A stretch of 64,000 nt of DNA, from NCBI RefSeq assembly GCF_002072105.2, contig NZ_MTBC01000001.1, positions 124,001 to 188,000 on the forward strand, given 5' to 3'. Within the stretch, counting starts at the first letter, position 1, and every line of letters starts with the position of its first letter. The position numbers and the translations under genes were made by a program. This document shows, in pieces, positions 52,672 through 61,704 of the stretch. A model generated the notes under the pieces. It searched no databases. It was not told the DNA's origin and was given only the letters and a program-made list of their open reading frames with translations. The stretch comes from Croceivirga radicis (GTDB lineage Bacteria > Bacteroidota > Bacteroidia > Flavobacteriales > Flavobacteriaceae).

Positions 52672-54831
52672 TTACTCAGATGGCTCGGCCAAGTATCGGT
52701 CAAAATATTCGATGAGTTTTCCAAAAAGATAGCGGTCGTAATTTGGTTCACGACTCCATCCGTGCGTTGCACCCGGTGCAAAAGCAAAATCGAAGTTTTT
52801 ACCCTGTTTAATCAGTTCTTCAGCTAAAACGGCCGTAGTCTTAAATGGAACCACATGATCTTGCATGCCGTGGATAAACAAGAGCTTATCTTGCAAATTG
52901 GCTGCGTACTTGACTGCCTTTCTTTCAAAAACCTCTGGGTGTGTTTGTGGCGTGCGCACGATAGCAACATCGTCTGTACCAAAAAACACTGGGTCCACAG
53001 CCGCAGCTGCAGCAACGCCAACTTGGAATAAACCAGGCTTTTTTAATAGTGAATACACAGATAAGGTACCACCATAACTACTGCCCCAAATCCCCATACG
53101 GTTAGGGTCAACGTAATCTAAGGACTCAAGGTAGGCAACCGCACTTGCATAATCTTCTATGTCTTGGTCCGCAAAACCCAATAAAAACTCTTCCCGAAAT
53201 GCTCTACCATAACCGTTACTGCCACGTGAATCTACCTGCACCACGATATATCCTTTCTTAACTAACAGTTGCTGTACAAGACTGTAATTACCAGCCCAGC
53301 GGTTCCTAGCGGTATTGGAATATACGGGACCGAAAACTACGGGATACTTTTTACCAGGCTTCATATTATCAGGTTTAAGCATCCGGGCATGCAGCGTGTA
53401 GTCGTCTACAAGACTAGGGAAAGTTACGTAGGTTGCACTTGTCCACGTTTGCTCTGTAAACGCTGGCAATGGCGAATGGGTAACTCGTTTGGCTTTACCA
53501 CCCTTGCCAGGTATTACATAGAGCTCATGAGGTGCTGTGTCGTTACTATGCAAGACTACCAAATTTTGACCATCTGGTGAAGGATAACCTGTGTTTTGAC
53601 CTGCTAATTGCGTAATCCGCTCAGGTTTGCCACCTGATGCATCCAAGCGATACACGTGTTGTTCGTACGGGTTGACACCGTTCCCAGTATAAAACAGCCT
53701 ATTTGCCGCATTCATTGGGGCAGACAGTACATCATAAGAAGGGTCTGTAAGTAATTTTGGATTATTCTTAGCAGTTGATGGGTCTAAGGCATAAAGCCCA
53801 TAACGGTCTCCCCTATCGCTTAAAAAAACAACCTGCTGCCCATCTGGATGCCAGCAAGACCCAAACGTGGTGTACATGCGGCTCTCACGAACGCCTTTCC
53901 AAATTTCACGAGTTTTGGATTCATTAGGAGCAACAACAAATAGTTTACGCTCCACGGCCGTATCCGAAGCTACATCAATTAGTAATGAACCGCTTGAAGA
54001 CCAGTTGAAATCTATAATCTGATTGGCACTTGGTTCTGGTAAATCTAAATAGGTTATCGCTTGGTTATCCAACTGGAGTAGGCCCACCCTACGTATCTCG
54101 TTGGGGTCTCCCGGGTAACTTCTGCGTACTTCGTTAGGGGTGGTTTCGGTAGCAAGGTAATTTGGAAAGGGCACCTTTTGCATCTCACGTCTATCCACGG
54201 AATGAAAAACAATATGTTTCCCATCCGGAGCCCATTTGTAAGTTGGCCCACTCCAAATACCCGGACCAATTTCACGTTCAGGTCTGCTATAACGCCCCTT
54301 TCCTAAGTTAGATAGGCTTGCAATACCAATTTTGGTAAGCTGTTGATTTTGTTTGGTGGTTAGGTCCGCCAGCCATAAATCGCCCTTACTTATATACGCC
54401 AATTGCTTACCGTTTGGTGACATAGACAGATTATGCGCGCCTTTCGTTACCGCCATTAATTCTGAGTCTTCCCCTTTGCGCAACGTTGTCTGCCATAGAT
54501 GGTTGCCACGTAGACTAATGATGGTATTTTTATTGACCCAGACCATATCGCGCACTGGCGCAGATTCCGCGTTGGATAAAAGGCGAACCTCGTTCCCATC
54601 CTTTGAAGATATCCAAAGACCACGCCCAGAAATACCTGGTTTACTCCAAGAGAAAGCAAAATGTTCGCTGTTGGGTGCCCAAACAGGTTTTGACGGTGTT
54701 ATCCCTGTAAGTTTTGGTGATGCAAAAATGGCATCTAGGGTAAGCGCTGTTTCCTGTGCTGTAACAATTCTGGTTAGGACTGTTAAAACGACCGTTAAAG
54801 CCCATTTTTGCCAAAAAGAAATATAGTTCAT
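52672..54831 (-). CDS. S9 family serine peptidase (DPP-IV/prolyl-oligopeptidase type)
   Basis: A 719-residue exported peptidase with a signal peptide (ending RIVTAQ). An N-terminal WD40-like beta-propeller (about 30-450; LSMSPNGKQLAYIS, WAPDGKHIVFHS, WHPDGQQVVFLSDRGDRYG) is followed by the alpha/beta hydrolase domain. The catalytic triad is Ser in WGSSYGG, Asp in HGMQDHVVP and His in PGATHGWSRE. It removes N-terminal dipeptides or acts on small peptides in the periplasm. It lies 35 bp downstream of a DUF885-like gene on the same strand, probably one operon. Confidence 0.93.
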   Translation of the reverse strand: MNYISFWQKWALTVVLTVLTRIVTAQETALTLDAIFASPKLTGITPSKPVWAPNSEHFAFSWSKPGISGRGLWISSKDGNEVRLLSNAESAPVRDMVWVNKNTIISLRGNHLWQTTLRKGEDSELMAVTKGAHNLSMSPNGKQLAYISKGDLWLADLTTKQNQQLTKIGIASLSNLGKGRYSRPEREIGPGIWSGPTYKWAPDGKHIVFHSVDRREMQKVPFPNYLATETTPNEVRRSYPGDPNEIRRVGLLQLDNQAITYLDLPEPSANQIIDFNWSSSGSLLIDVASDTAVERKLFVVAPNESKTREIWKGVRESRMYTTFGSCWHPDGQQVVFLSDRGDRYGLYALDPSTAKNNPKLLTDPSYDVLSAPMNAANRLFYTGNGVNPYEQHVYRLDASGGKPERITQLAGQNTGYPSPDGQNLVVLHSNDTAPHELYVIPGKGGKAKRVTHSPLPAFTEQTWTSATYVTFPSLVDDYTLHARMLKPDNMKPGKKYPVVFGPVYSNTARNRWAGNYSLVQQLLVKKGYIVVQVDSRGSNGYGRAFREEFLLGFADQDIEDYASAVAYLESLDYVDPNRMGIWGSSYGGTLSVYSLLKKPGLFQVGVAAAAAVDPVFFGTDDVAIVRTPQTHPEVFERKAVKYAANLQDKLLFIHGMQDHVVPFKTTAVLAEELIKQGKNFDFAFAPGATHGWSREPNYDRYLFGKLIEYFDRYLAEPSE

Positions 54832-54866
54832 TCGTTTATTTCAATATAAATTTTCTAAAAATCGAC

Positions 54867-56534
54867 TTACTTCATCATTACCATATGGTCAGCATTACCG
54901 GTCATTTCCCACTGCGTTAATACCACAGGAATATTACCTATGCTATTAATACTATCAAAAAAATCACTGAGCACAAATGGCGCGCCCTCTAGTTCTTTAC
55001 CACGCGCATATGCGGCCATAGCGGCTTCTAGTAAATATTTCCCGGTAATATAGCTGGTACCGTAACCCGGTTGTCTTAAATACAAGTGCTGCTCAAATAT
55101 CAAAAGTTCTTTTTCCGTTTTCATCCACCCTCTAGGGGTATATTCTGAGTGTATACTTCCAGCTTCTTCCATGGTCATTTCATTGGCATGTGCATAAAGC
55201 GAACCCAGTCCTCTTGCTGCCCGTTGCGCAATCATAATGTAAACAATCTCCCGTACCCTAGGGTCGTCATCATACAAACCGGCATCCATAAACATTTCTT
55301 CCACGGCCGTGGCTGTGCCCTCGTTTCTAGAATCGAAGATATTGTACAACAGTGGCCCTTTTCTAATTTCACTGGGGTTGGGCTCATTTTCCATTCTAGC
55401 CAACTCAAACCAATGGTAAAAGTGAGAAAACAGTGGGCGAGGGTCGTAGTGCGAAGTGATATAAAAAAAGTTTCTTGTTTCCTCTGGAACAAAGGTGCCC
55501 AAATGTTCCCGTAAAGCGGGCTCAAAATAATCTTTGACCGTTAAAATAGCTTCTTTCTCTAGAAAGTTGAGGAAGCTGTTGGCTGCTCGATTGGCTAAGG
55601 CATCATAACTTTTAGGAGAGTCTGCGGCGATTAATTGGGGGAGCTTGCGATTGCGGTGTTCTTCTAATTTTAATGCCGACCATGCACGTGCCAATTCTCT
55701 TTTTAAAATCATTACCTCATCTTCCCAAGTAAGTGGAACCAAATGTACATTTTGCATATACCAAGTATAATTCTCCTTACCTATACCTGAAGGGCCTGTT
55801 TTCTTATCGGATTGCGCTTCTAGCCATGCTACCAGTTGATTTGTGGCCGTTTGGGCTTTTTCAATGGCGGCCATCAGGGCTTCATCGGTACGTACACCTG
55901 CTGCACTTTTCATATTCTCAAGTACTTCGGATTGTGTTTTAATATCTCTGATACCCGTAACCCATAAATCTCTAGCATTGCCTGAAAGGTTGGTTTTAGC
56001 TTGTGCGTTCAAGGATGGAATCACGGCCAGCTCCTTGAGCATTTTTGTTCGTGCAGCATCGCTCAACGGAAAAGTATACGTCCATAGTTCCAAGGTACCA
56101 TGATGGGTAGGGCCCTCGTGTGCTGGAACATCACTTTTGGCGGTCCAAATGGTTTTGTAGAATGCAGGGTCTCGCTCCCATGGTTTTAGTACACGATGGT
56201 TAAAATCAAAACCATTCATCTCTGCCCAAACAACCATCCAATCCACCTTGTTGGGGATAGACCAGCCTGTAGTGTCAATAGCCGCATGGCGCGCTCTTAA
56301 TTGCTTAAAGGCAGGCATACGCTCCGTAAACGTAGCTTTACGATAATCCGGAGCACCTTTATGCATAGGCGGCGTTTCAAAACGCCGCCATTCTTTGAAC
56401 AAGGTTACTAAATCTTGATAATCATTAGTTGTAGTTTGTACCGGTGTTGTTTTCTTGCTCTTTTCTTTTGCATCTATTGTACAAGTAAACAATAGCATTA
56501 CTAAGACAGGGAGCAAGATAGTAGTGGTTTTCAT
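54867..56534 (-). CDS. DUF885-like exported protein
   Basis: A 555-residue protein with a signal or lipoprotein-like start ([18 protein letters not shown]). The helical body, with [25 protein letters not shown] and [21 protein letters not shown], corresponds to the G-x-G-K-x-x-Y-x-W and EGWALY-like regions of DUF885, a family of putative metallopeptidases. The usual zinc-site motif before EGWALY is not recognisable in its normal place ([14 protein letters not shown] is there instead), so activity is doubtful. First gene of a probable operon with an S9 peptidase. Confidence 0.72.
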   Translation of the reverse strand: MKTTTILLPVLVMLLFTCTIDAKEKSKKTTPVQTTTNDYQDLVTLFKEWRRFETPPMHKGAPDYRKATFTERMPAFKQLRARHAAIDTTGWSIPNKVDWMVVWAEMNGFDFNHRVLKPWERDPAFYKTIWTAKSDVPAHEGPTHHGTLELWTYTFPLSDAARTKMLKELAVIPSLNAQAKTNLSGNARDLWVTGIRDIKTQSEVLENMKSAAGVRTDEALMAAIEKAQTATNQLVAWLEAQSDKKTGPSGIGKENYTWYMQNVHLVPLTWEDEVMILKRELARAWSALKLEEHRNRKLPQLIAADSPKSYDALANRAANSFLNFLEKEAILTVKDYFEPALREHLGTFVPEETRNFFYITSHYDPRPLFSHFYHWFELARMENEPNPSEIRKGPLLYNIFDSRNEGTATAVEEMFMDAGLYDDDPRVREIVYIMIAQRAARGLGSLYAHANEMTMEEAGSIHSEYTPRGWMKTEKELLIFEQHLYLRQPGYGTSYITGKYLLEAAMAAYARGKELEGAPFVLSDFFDSINSIGNIPVVLTQWEMTGNADHMVMMK

Positions 56535-56639
56535 ATGTGGTTGGTGGTTTTTCTTAATTGGCCGAAATGGTGGGGTTATCGTTGAATTCCTAAAAATACA
56601 GGATTTTGGTCTAGATAAAAAGACCTTAAACGTAATGGG

Positions 56640-56684
56640 GTAATGGGGTGGTTTTCACCTCAGTTCTTTGTTGTATGCGTTTTT
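56640..56684 (-). repeat. partial copy of minus-strand array repeat
   Basis: TTTTCACCTCAGTTCTTTGTTGTATGCG matches the gene-proximal end of the elements at 57195-57388 and 57948-58229 (compare TTTTTACCTCAGTTCTTTGTTTGCAT at 58200). It directly follows the 56685-57140 gene, and the remainder of the element is missing toward the DUF885 gene. Confidence 0.5.
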
Positions 56685-57140
56685 TTATTTAACTAATGAT
56701 TTCTTGAATACTTCAAATAGGCTTTTTTCCTGAAGTCTAAAAACAAAACCAAAATATAAGGTTATAAGTGGAAAAAAAATTAGCACCCAACTTTTAATAT
56801 TTGTATTTCCAACAATAATTTCTGGGATTAGAAATATTAATGGAACAAATACTAGGATTAATTCCCAACGGAATTTTGTCTTTAATGCCAAATGTTGCTC
56901 CTTTTGATTTTTCGATGTTACGGTGGCGTATCCTTTAATTCCTTCGGTGATAGGTCTGCCTATGCTCATAAAAATTCCAGCAGGCCGGTTCGCGACGAAT
57001 TTCAGCTCATTTTCATTAATCCATTTGGTCCGAAAATATTTATTCTCTCCCAGTTTTAATCTTTCATCCAATTCGGACAAAGTGCCATAAAATGAAATTT
57101 CATCTTGCAGGGTAAAAATGTTTAGTAAGTCCCTCATCAC
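56685..57140 (-). CDS. hypothetical two-helix membrane protein, minus-strand array
   Basis: A 151-residue protein. The N-terminal 90 residues are soluble (SFYGTLSELDERLKLGENKYF) and two helices follow (about 93-112 and 119-137), with a short basic tail. The start could be either of two adjacent Met codons. I do not recognise the family. It is followed by a partial array repeat and preceded by a full one, the layout of a gene cassette. Confidence 0.65.
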   Translation of the reverse strand: MMRDLLNIFTLQDEISFYGTLSELDERLKLGENKYFRTKWINENELKFVANRPAGIFMSIGRPITEGIKGYATVTSKNQKEQHLALKTKFRWELILVFVPLIFLIPEIIVGNTNIKSWVLIFFPLITLYFGFVFRLQEKSLFEVFKKSLVK

Positions 57141-57194
57141 AAAGTGGATTAAAATGCTCTACAACTTTAAATTTATGGCCATTTTCGCCACGAA

Positions 57195-57388
57195 AAAAGC
57201 GCATACCATACGGTTGGAAATAAATATAGGCAATTACGGTTGAATACCGTTTAGATAATTTTGGCTCAATGAATTAGAGCTAAATTTTTATCTAGTTCTT
57301 TTTTGTTTAAAAGCGGTTACCTTTCCAAATAAGCAAACTAGTGATAGCGGGGGGGATTAGGTCAGGTTTTTGTTGTACGCTGGCTTCT
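57195..57388 (-). repeat. array repeat, copy A
   Basis: Shares long near-identical blocks with 57948-58229: ACGGTTGGRAATAAATATAGG, CAATTACGGTTGAA-ACCG, CTCAATGAA-TAGAGC, AAAAGCGGTT and GCAAACTAG-GATAGCGG. On the minus strand it follows the 57389-57892 gene and ends in CCAACCGTATGG. Confidence 0.7.
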
Positions 57389-57892
57389 TTATTTAAAGAT
57401 TCCGTTAAATGTTTTTGATTCGTTATAAACAGTGATTCCGAAAAGATTCCATTTCAAAACACCGTTAGCAGAAAATTTCGCATTTTCAGATGGTTTGTAA
57501 TTTTCAGTTTCAATCGACGTAAATTCCCATTCGTAACCGCTAACAAATCCAGTCAAGAAACTATTACTTTCTATAGCAATCAATTCGGTTTGTTCAATCG
57601 AATATTTAACGTGCATATTTATATCAAAAGTCAAATTCTTTTCAAGCGTTACTTTTTCTACTTTTGAAAAATTCTTTTTGTTGTAGTTGTTTGATATTGT
57701 AATTCGATTCGTTTTTCCCTCCAAACTAACAGCAGAAATTACTTGAACAACTCCGATTACCATTACAAATATTGAAACAACTTTGAATTTAGGACTAAAA
57801 ATCCGTTTACCTTTTCTAATAAATCCAACAATCAGATATAGAAAGTAGAGAACAGTAATTAAATTAATTATGGACCAAAGTAAATGTATCAT
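57389..57892 (-). CDS. hypothetical two-helix membrane protein, minus-strand array
   Basis: A 167-residue protein with two N-terminal helices (about 4-24 and 38-58), then a beta-rich soluble domain (VEKVTLEKNLTFDINMHVKYSIEQTELIAIE). No family recognised. It is bracketed by copies A and B of the array repeat, with no visible promoter of its own. Very A/T-rich. Confidence 0.65.
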   Translation of the reverse strand: MIHLLWSIINLITVLYFLYLIVGFIRKGKRIFSPKFKVVSIFVMVIGVVQVISAVSLEGKTNRITISNNYNKKNFSKVEKVTLEKNLTFDINMHVKYSIEQTELIAIESNSFLTGFVSGYEWEFTSIETENYKPSENAKFSANGVLKWNLFGITVYNESKTFNGIFK

Positions 57893-57947
57893 CGTTTTCG
57901 TTTTTCAGCTTGTTTACAACGTTGAATGTATGACGAGTTGCGCATAA

Positions 57948-58229
57948 AAAAACGCAGACCACACGGTTGGGAATAAATATAGGCAATTACGGTTGAAAAC
58001 CGATTAGGAAATTACGACTCAATGAACTAGAGCCATTTTGTGCATTTACTTTCAATTCAGTTCGCATTTGGCTAAATTTTCACCAAGTTCTTCTTTGTTC
58101 AAAAGCGGTTTCCTTTACCCATGAGCAAACTAGCGATAGCGGAGGCAGAAGTTTGGCCAAAATTTATATATCTCAAATTTAAAGTAGAAAAAAGTAGGTT
58201 TTTACCTCAGTTCTTTGTTTGCATTAGTT
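57948..58229 (-). repeat. array repeat, copy B
   Basis: The longest copy, with all blocks of copy A plus ACCTCAGTTCTTTG at its gene-proximal end. On the minus strand it begins after the 58230-58919 stop and ends in CCAACCGTGTGG. Beyond it, 57893-57947 includes TTACAACGTTGAATGTA just upstream of the next gene. The 337-bp gap contains no gene. Confidence 0.7.
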
Positions 58230-58919
58230 TTAATCAGTCGTCGAAGCACTAATCACAGTAATTATTCCTTCATCACTATTTAGTACTGTCCAAAAAAATG
58301 TTCCCCACCATTCTTTTCCTGCATCAAAATAATAAGACCAATTATTATCCCATTCGTAGATTACAAGTTGATTTTCGTCAGTAACATCTAGTTCAATCTC
58401 TTCTAAAAAATAATTGAAAAATTTTGTTTGAACTAGTTTGATTCTCTCCCAATTATTTAGTTTTTTTCTTCCTAATTCTCTTGCTTGTTGACGAATAAAT
58501 TCGGTATATCTTAATGGATATGGTGGTTCTAAAAGCGCATAACTTAAACCGCTATTGGCTCGATGCGTTAATTCTTTGAACTTTTTACTGTAAGATTCTC
58601 CTAAAAACGTGCCTAATTCTATTTTCTTTCCTTTTGGTTCAACACCTTCAATATCATTACTAATCTCAGCACCATTTAAACCTGAGTTAAAATAGTACTG
58701 ACTTTGATATTGTTTATGTGGTTTCTCATAAAATTTGGCTTTTCTCTTTTTTAAAGACTTAAGTGCTTCTTTAGCTACAAATGCAGAAAAATCATAATTA
58801 TTCTCAGGCAGTTCACTAAAAAAGAATTGGACTAGATTGAGCACACTCCCAAACTGCGAGAAATATTTTTCTTTCTCATAAAAGTCACTGTTTTCAAATA
58901 AGACAGGTGTTTTCATCAA
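58230..58919 (-). CDS. hypothetical soluble protein, minus-strand array
   Basis: A 229-residue protein without signal or membrane segments. It is lysine- and aromatic-rich (FEKPHKQYQSQYYFNSG-like; LNNWERIKLVQTKFFNYFLEEIELDV) and ends with WYEWDNNWSYYFDAGKEWWGTFFWTVLN-type sequence reminiscent of immunity or effector-associated proteins. I do not recognise the family. It is followed by repeat copy B. Upstream, 58920-59073 contains another CCAACCGTTAAG end in inverse. Confidence 0.65.
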   Translation of the reverse strand: MMKTPVLFENSDFYEKEKYFSQFGSVLNLVQFFFSELPENNYDFSAFVAKEALKSLKKRKAKFYEKPHKQYQSQYYFNSGLNGAEISNDIEGVEPKGKKIELGTFLGESYSKKFKELTHRANSGLSYALLEPPYPLRYTEFIRQQARELGRKKLNNWERIKLVQTKFFNYFLEEIELDVTDENQLVIYEWDNNWSYYFDAGKEWWGTFFWTVLNSDEGIITVISASTTD

Positions 58920-59073
58920 ATTATTCTTAACGGTTGGCTATATGGTTAGTAGGTGATTACGGGCTTTTTACCCATCAAGGTACAACATATTTGTAGCGGA
59001 TTATTACTCTCCGAAAACCACTAAACCCTTTTTAACTACACCGCGTGTTGAGCCGACGTTAATTTCAAAATAA

Positions 59074-60258
59074 CTATTTTAATTGTTCACTATCCATCCC
59101 TGTTTCTTCGTTTTCGTTACTCTTAATCCATGGCATTTTATCTTTCGGCCATTGTCCGTTAACAATCGGATAGGTTTCTAACTTTTTCGGGTCTATAACT
59201 ACATGTTTGATTAGTTTGCGGTGCCAGGAATATGTCACGTGGACTAAACCGTCATTAGTTTGAATCACAGCAGGATAGGAATACTGCACTGTTCCTGTCC
59301 GATATTCAAGTACAGCAGCTGCATCCCAATTGATTCCATCTTTAGAAACAGCCACTGTTAGAATACCCCGTCCTTTGCGGCCCCCGATAGAATCTTCACG
59401 CGTTGAATGATTATAAACCAGAAGGTGACGACCATCATCAAGTGTTACCGCATCGATGGCCGAATTGTTGTTTGGCAGAGTAATATCAGTCACCGGCGAC
59501 CAGGTTATACCTCCATCTTCTGACCATGATTGAGCAATTTTAGTATTTTCATCTTTTTCATTACTTCTTGCAAGAATCTGTAAGCGTTTTTGAGAATGGA
59601 CAAGTATGGTGGGTTGAATAATTTGGTACTTTGTGTTTACCGGATCACTAATCGGTCCTACCTTAAACCATGTTTCAGCATTGTCTTTGCTGATTTCCAC
59701 ATGGATGCGTTTACCTGGATCGCCCTGCAGGCTGGCACCTGCAATAATTGTCCCGTCTTCCAAATAAACCGGCTTGTTTACAATTGGGCCGACGAATCCT
59801 TCAGGAAGCTTTTTTGGACTGCTCCAAGTATAGCCATTGTCCCTTGATGTAATAACATGACCATCATCAATACCAGGGCTGACGTAATATATCTGGATGT
59901 CGCCGCCACGGAGCTTAACAAGCACGGGATTGAATACGGTTTGCCCATCGTCACCGGCAATACGTACAGGTGGTTGCCACTGTCCACCCTTTGGTTTTCG
60001 TGCCAACCAGATTTTAACGTCCGGAGCACCTTCTTTCAATCCGCCAAACCATGTACACAGCAAATCTCCATTGTCCAATTCCAATAAGGAAGAAGCATGA
60101 CAGTCACGTGTTGGGCTCTGTGTAAAAACGAATTCCTCCAAAACAATAGCTTTTTTAGATGGTGATTCGCCCTCTATTAAATCAATAGAAAGTTGCTGAC
60201 TCCATGAACTGAAGATAATTGAAATTGAAATCAGCCTTGTTAAGAATATTTTTTTCAT
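59074..60258 (-). CDS. secreted sialidase-like BNR-repeat protein
   Basis: A 394-residue protein with a signal peptide (IFLTRLISISIIFSSWSQQ). Asp-box repeats SRDNGYTWSSP, SKDNAETWF, SEDGGITWSP and a six-bladed propeller layout belong to the exo-sialidase/BNR superfamily. The opening RDCHASSLLELDNGDLLCTWFGG is typical of environmental members annotated as sialidases. The sugar bond cut is not certain and some relatives are not sialidases. It has its own flanking A/T-rich DNA between the minus-strand array and the toxin-antitoxin pair, and may have been acquired with them. Confidence 0.83.
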   Translation of the reverse strand: MKKIFLTRLISISIIFSSWSQQLSIDLIEGESPSKKAIVLEEFVFTQSPTRDCHASSLLELDNGDLLCTWFGGLKEGAPDVKIWLARKPKGGQWQPPVRIAGDDGQTVFNPVLVKLRGGDIQIYYVSPGIDDGHVITSRDNGYTWSSPKKLPEGFVGPIVNKPVYLEDGTIIAGASLQGDPGKRIHVEISKDNAETWFKVGPISDPVNTKYQIIQPTILVHSQKRLQILARSNEKDENTKIAQSWSEDGGITWSPVTDITLPNNNSAIDAVTLDDGRHLLVYNHSTREDSIGGRKGRGILTVAVSKDGINWDAAAVLEYRTGTVQYSYPAVIQTNDGLVHVTYSWHRKLIKHVVIDPKKLETYPIVNGQWPKDKMPWIKSNENEETGMDSEQLK

Positions 60259-60570
60259 TTTTTTTCCTGTTGAATTTCTTTCTTAAATTCAGTATAACGG
60301 TTTAGCTATGAACAGTACGGGAGCAAACTAGCGTTTGCTTTCCGCCACGCACATAGCGCAATCTTTTGGTTTTGTTTTTTCTTTTTTTGTTCAAAAGCGA
60401 AATCCCAAAGATTTCGCGAATTCATAAAAATACGCAAACCATTCGATTAAGTCCTAAGCCCTTATTGTTTATAGGTTTTGTTGTCATTAGTTTTTAATTT
60501 TAACATTTCAAATGTAAGCTTGTTTCGTTTATTTCGTTTAATATTGTAAAGGCGAAACTTAATAAACCAA
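60259..60570. other. intergenic region with array-like repeat sequence
   Basis: GTATAACGGTTTAGC (60291-60305) is the inverse of the CCGTTATAC end seen at 23058-23066. GAGCAAACTAGCG and TTTTTGTTCAAAAGCG also occur in repeat copy B. It thus seems to be another, rearranged member of the array repeats. The last 70 bp serve as the 5' region of the antitoxin gene. Confidence 0.5.
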
Positions 60571-61026
60571 ATGGAAACTTATAATAATGTTAATAAAGCC
60601 TCAAAAGAGGAGCAAAAGATTGCGATACAATCTTATGATGCCCTTTCTTCTGTGATTAAGGAATTAAAGTCCAATAATCCTGAAATAGAGATAGATGAAA
60701 CTCAAGAAAGGATAAAAATACCATTAAGCGCATTGAAACTTTTAGGAGAGATTTTAGAAGCAATGAGCAAGGGTAAACCATTTTCTTTGGTGCCAATTGC
60801 CACAGAAGTAACAACGCAAAAGGCAGCTGAAATTTTAGGTTGTTCTAGACCTCATTTTGTTAAACTTTTGGAAGAAGGAAAAATTGATTTCACTAAAGTT
60901 GGAAAACATCGTAGAGTTAAGTTTGAAGATGTAATGAATTATAAGAGAAAAATGAAAGAGACTCAGAAAAAGCATATTATTGAAATTATGCAATCTGACG
61001 AGGAAATCGGACTATATGATACATAG
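60571..61026 (+). CDS. excisionase-type HTH antitoxin
   Basis: A 151-residue protein. The N-terminal half is helical and acidic. Residues about 88-135 form a MerR/excisionase-type helix-turn-helix: TTQKAAEILGCSRPHFVKLLEEGKI, then FTKVGKHRRVKFEDVMNYK. It overlaps the downstream PIN-domain gene by 11 bp. This is the layout of HTH/PIN toxin-antitoxin modules, in which the HTH protein represses the operon and neutralises the ribonuclease. Confidence 0.85.
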   Translation: METYNNVNKASKEEQKIAIQSYDALSSVIKELKSNNPEIEIDETQERIKIPLSALKLLGEILEAMSKGKPFSLVPIATEVTTQKAAEILGCSRPHFVKLLEEGKIDFTKVGKHRRVKFEDVMNYKRKMKETQKKHIIEIMQSDEEIGLYDT

Positions 61027-61579
61027 TGTTCGTTTTATTTGTGTTTTAGATACAAATGTTATTTATCCGATTGAGATTAGAGATTTACTTTTTTGGTTTG
61101 CTCATTATGATTTATATACTCCTAAATGGAGTGAACATATTTTCGATGAATGGGCAGATGTTATGAAAAGAAAAGGAGTTTCTGAAGAAGAAATTTCTAA
61201 GCGTATGTCAAAAGCAAATTTGGCATTTCCAGATGCTTTTGTACCTAACTATTCAGGGTTGATTTCTGGATTGGAATTATCTGACCCAAATGATTGTCAT
61301 GTGCTAGCCGCAGCAATTAAGACCAACGCTAACGTAATTGTTACAAATAATATTAAAGATTTTCCGAAAGAGTATTTATCATCGTTTGGCCTTTCCGCCA
61401 AGACCGCAGATGATTTCTTAACTGATATTATCGACTTAAATCCAGAAGAAGCTGTAAAAGCGTTTAAAGAAATGGTGTTATATCGTCGAAATCCTGATTT
61501 AGATGAGTTTGAAGTCTTAGATATACTTAGAAATAGAGGATTAAAAGATACTGCTGACTTCTTGCATTCGCAACTTTGA
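61016..61579 (+). CDS. PIN-domain ribonuclease toxin
   Basis: A 187-residue protein starting at ATG 61016 inside the antitoxin gene. The PIN fold opens with RFICVLDTNVIYP (first catalytic Asp) and has acidic residues in HIFDEWADVM, LELSDPNDCHVLAAAI and VIVTNNIKDFP. The C-terminal 60 residues are helical. It probably cleaves RNA when freed from the antitoxin. The frame is open 12 codons further upstream, but the ATG fits the domain start. A partial copy of the 19827 palindrome follows 22 bp after the stop. Confidence 0.87.
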   Translation: MIHSVRFICVLDTNVIYPIEIRDLLFWFAHYDLYTPKWSEHIFDEWADVMKRKGVSEEEISKRMSKANLAFPDAFVPNYSGLISGLELSDPNDCHVLAAAIKTNANVIVTNNIKDFPKEYLSSFGLSAKTADDFLTDIIDLNPEEAVKAFKEMVLYRRNPDLDEFEVLDILRNRGLKDTADFLHSQL

Positions 61580-61601
61580 GTGAATTAATGACAACAATTC
61601 A

Positions 61602-61625
61602 ATATCCGTCATATTACTGATATTC
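61602..61625 (+). repeat. imperfect copy of the 19827 palindrome
   Basis: Begins ATATCCGTCATAT and ends GATATTC, matching 19827-19850 at 22 of 24 positions. The two changes break the dyad. Confidence 0.6.
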
Positions 61626-61704
61626 CACTTTTAGCATAAAGATAAACCAATTCTTATACACTACTGTTTTAAATAGTGCAACCGCTCCAACCCATATTGT
61701 AAGT

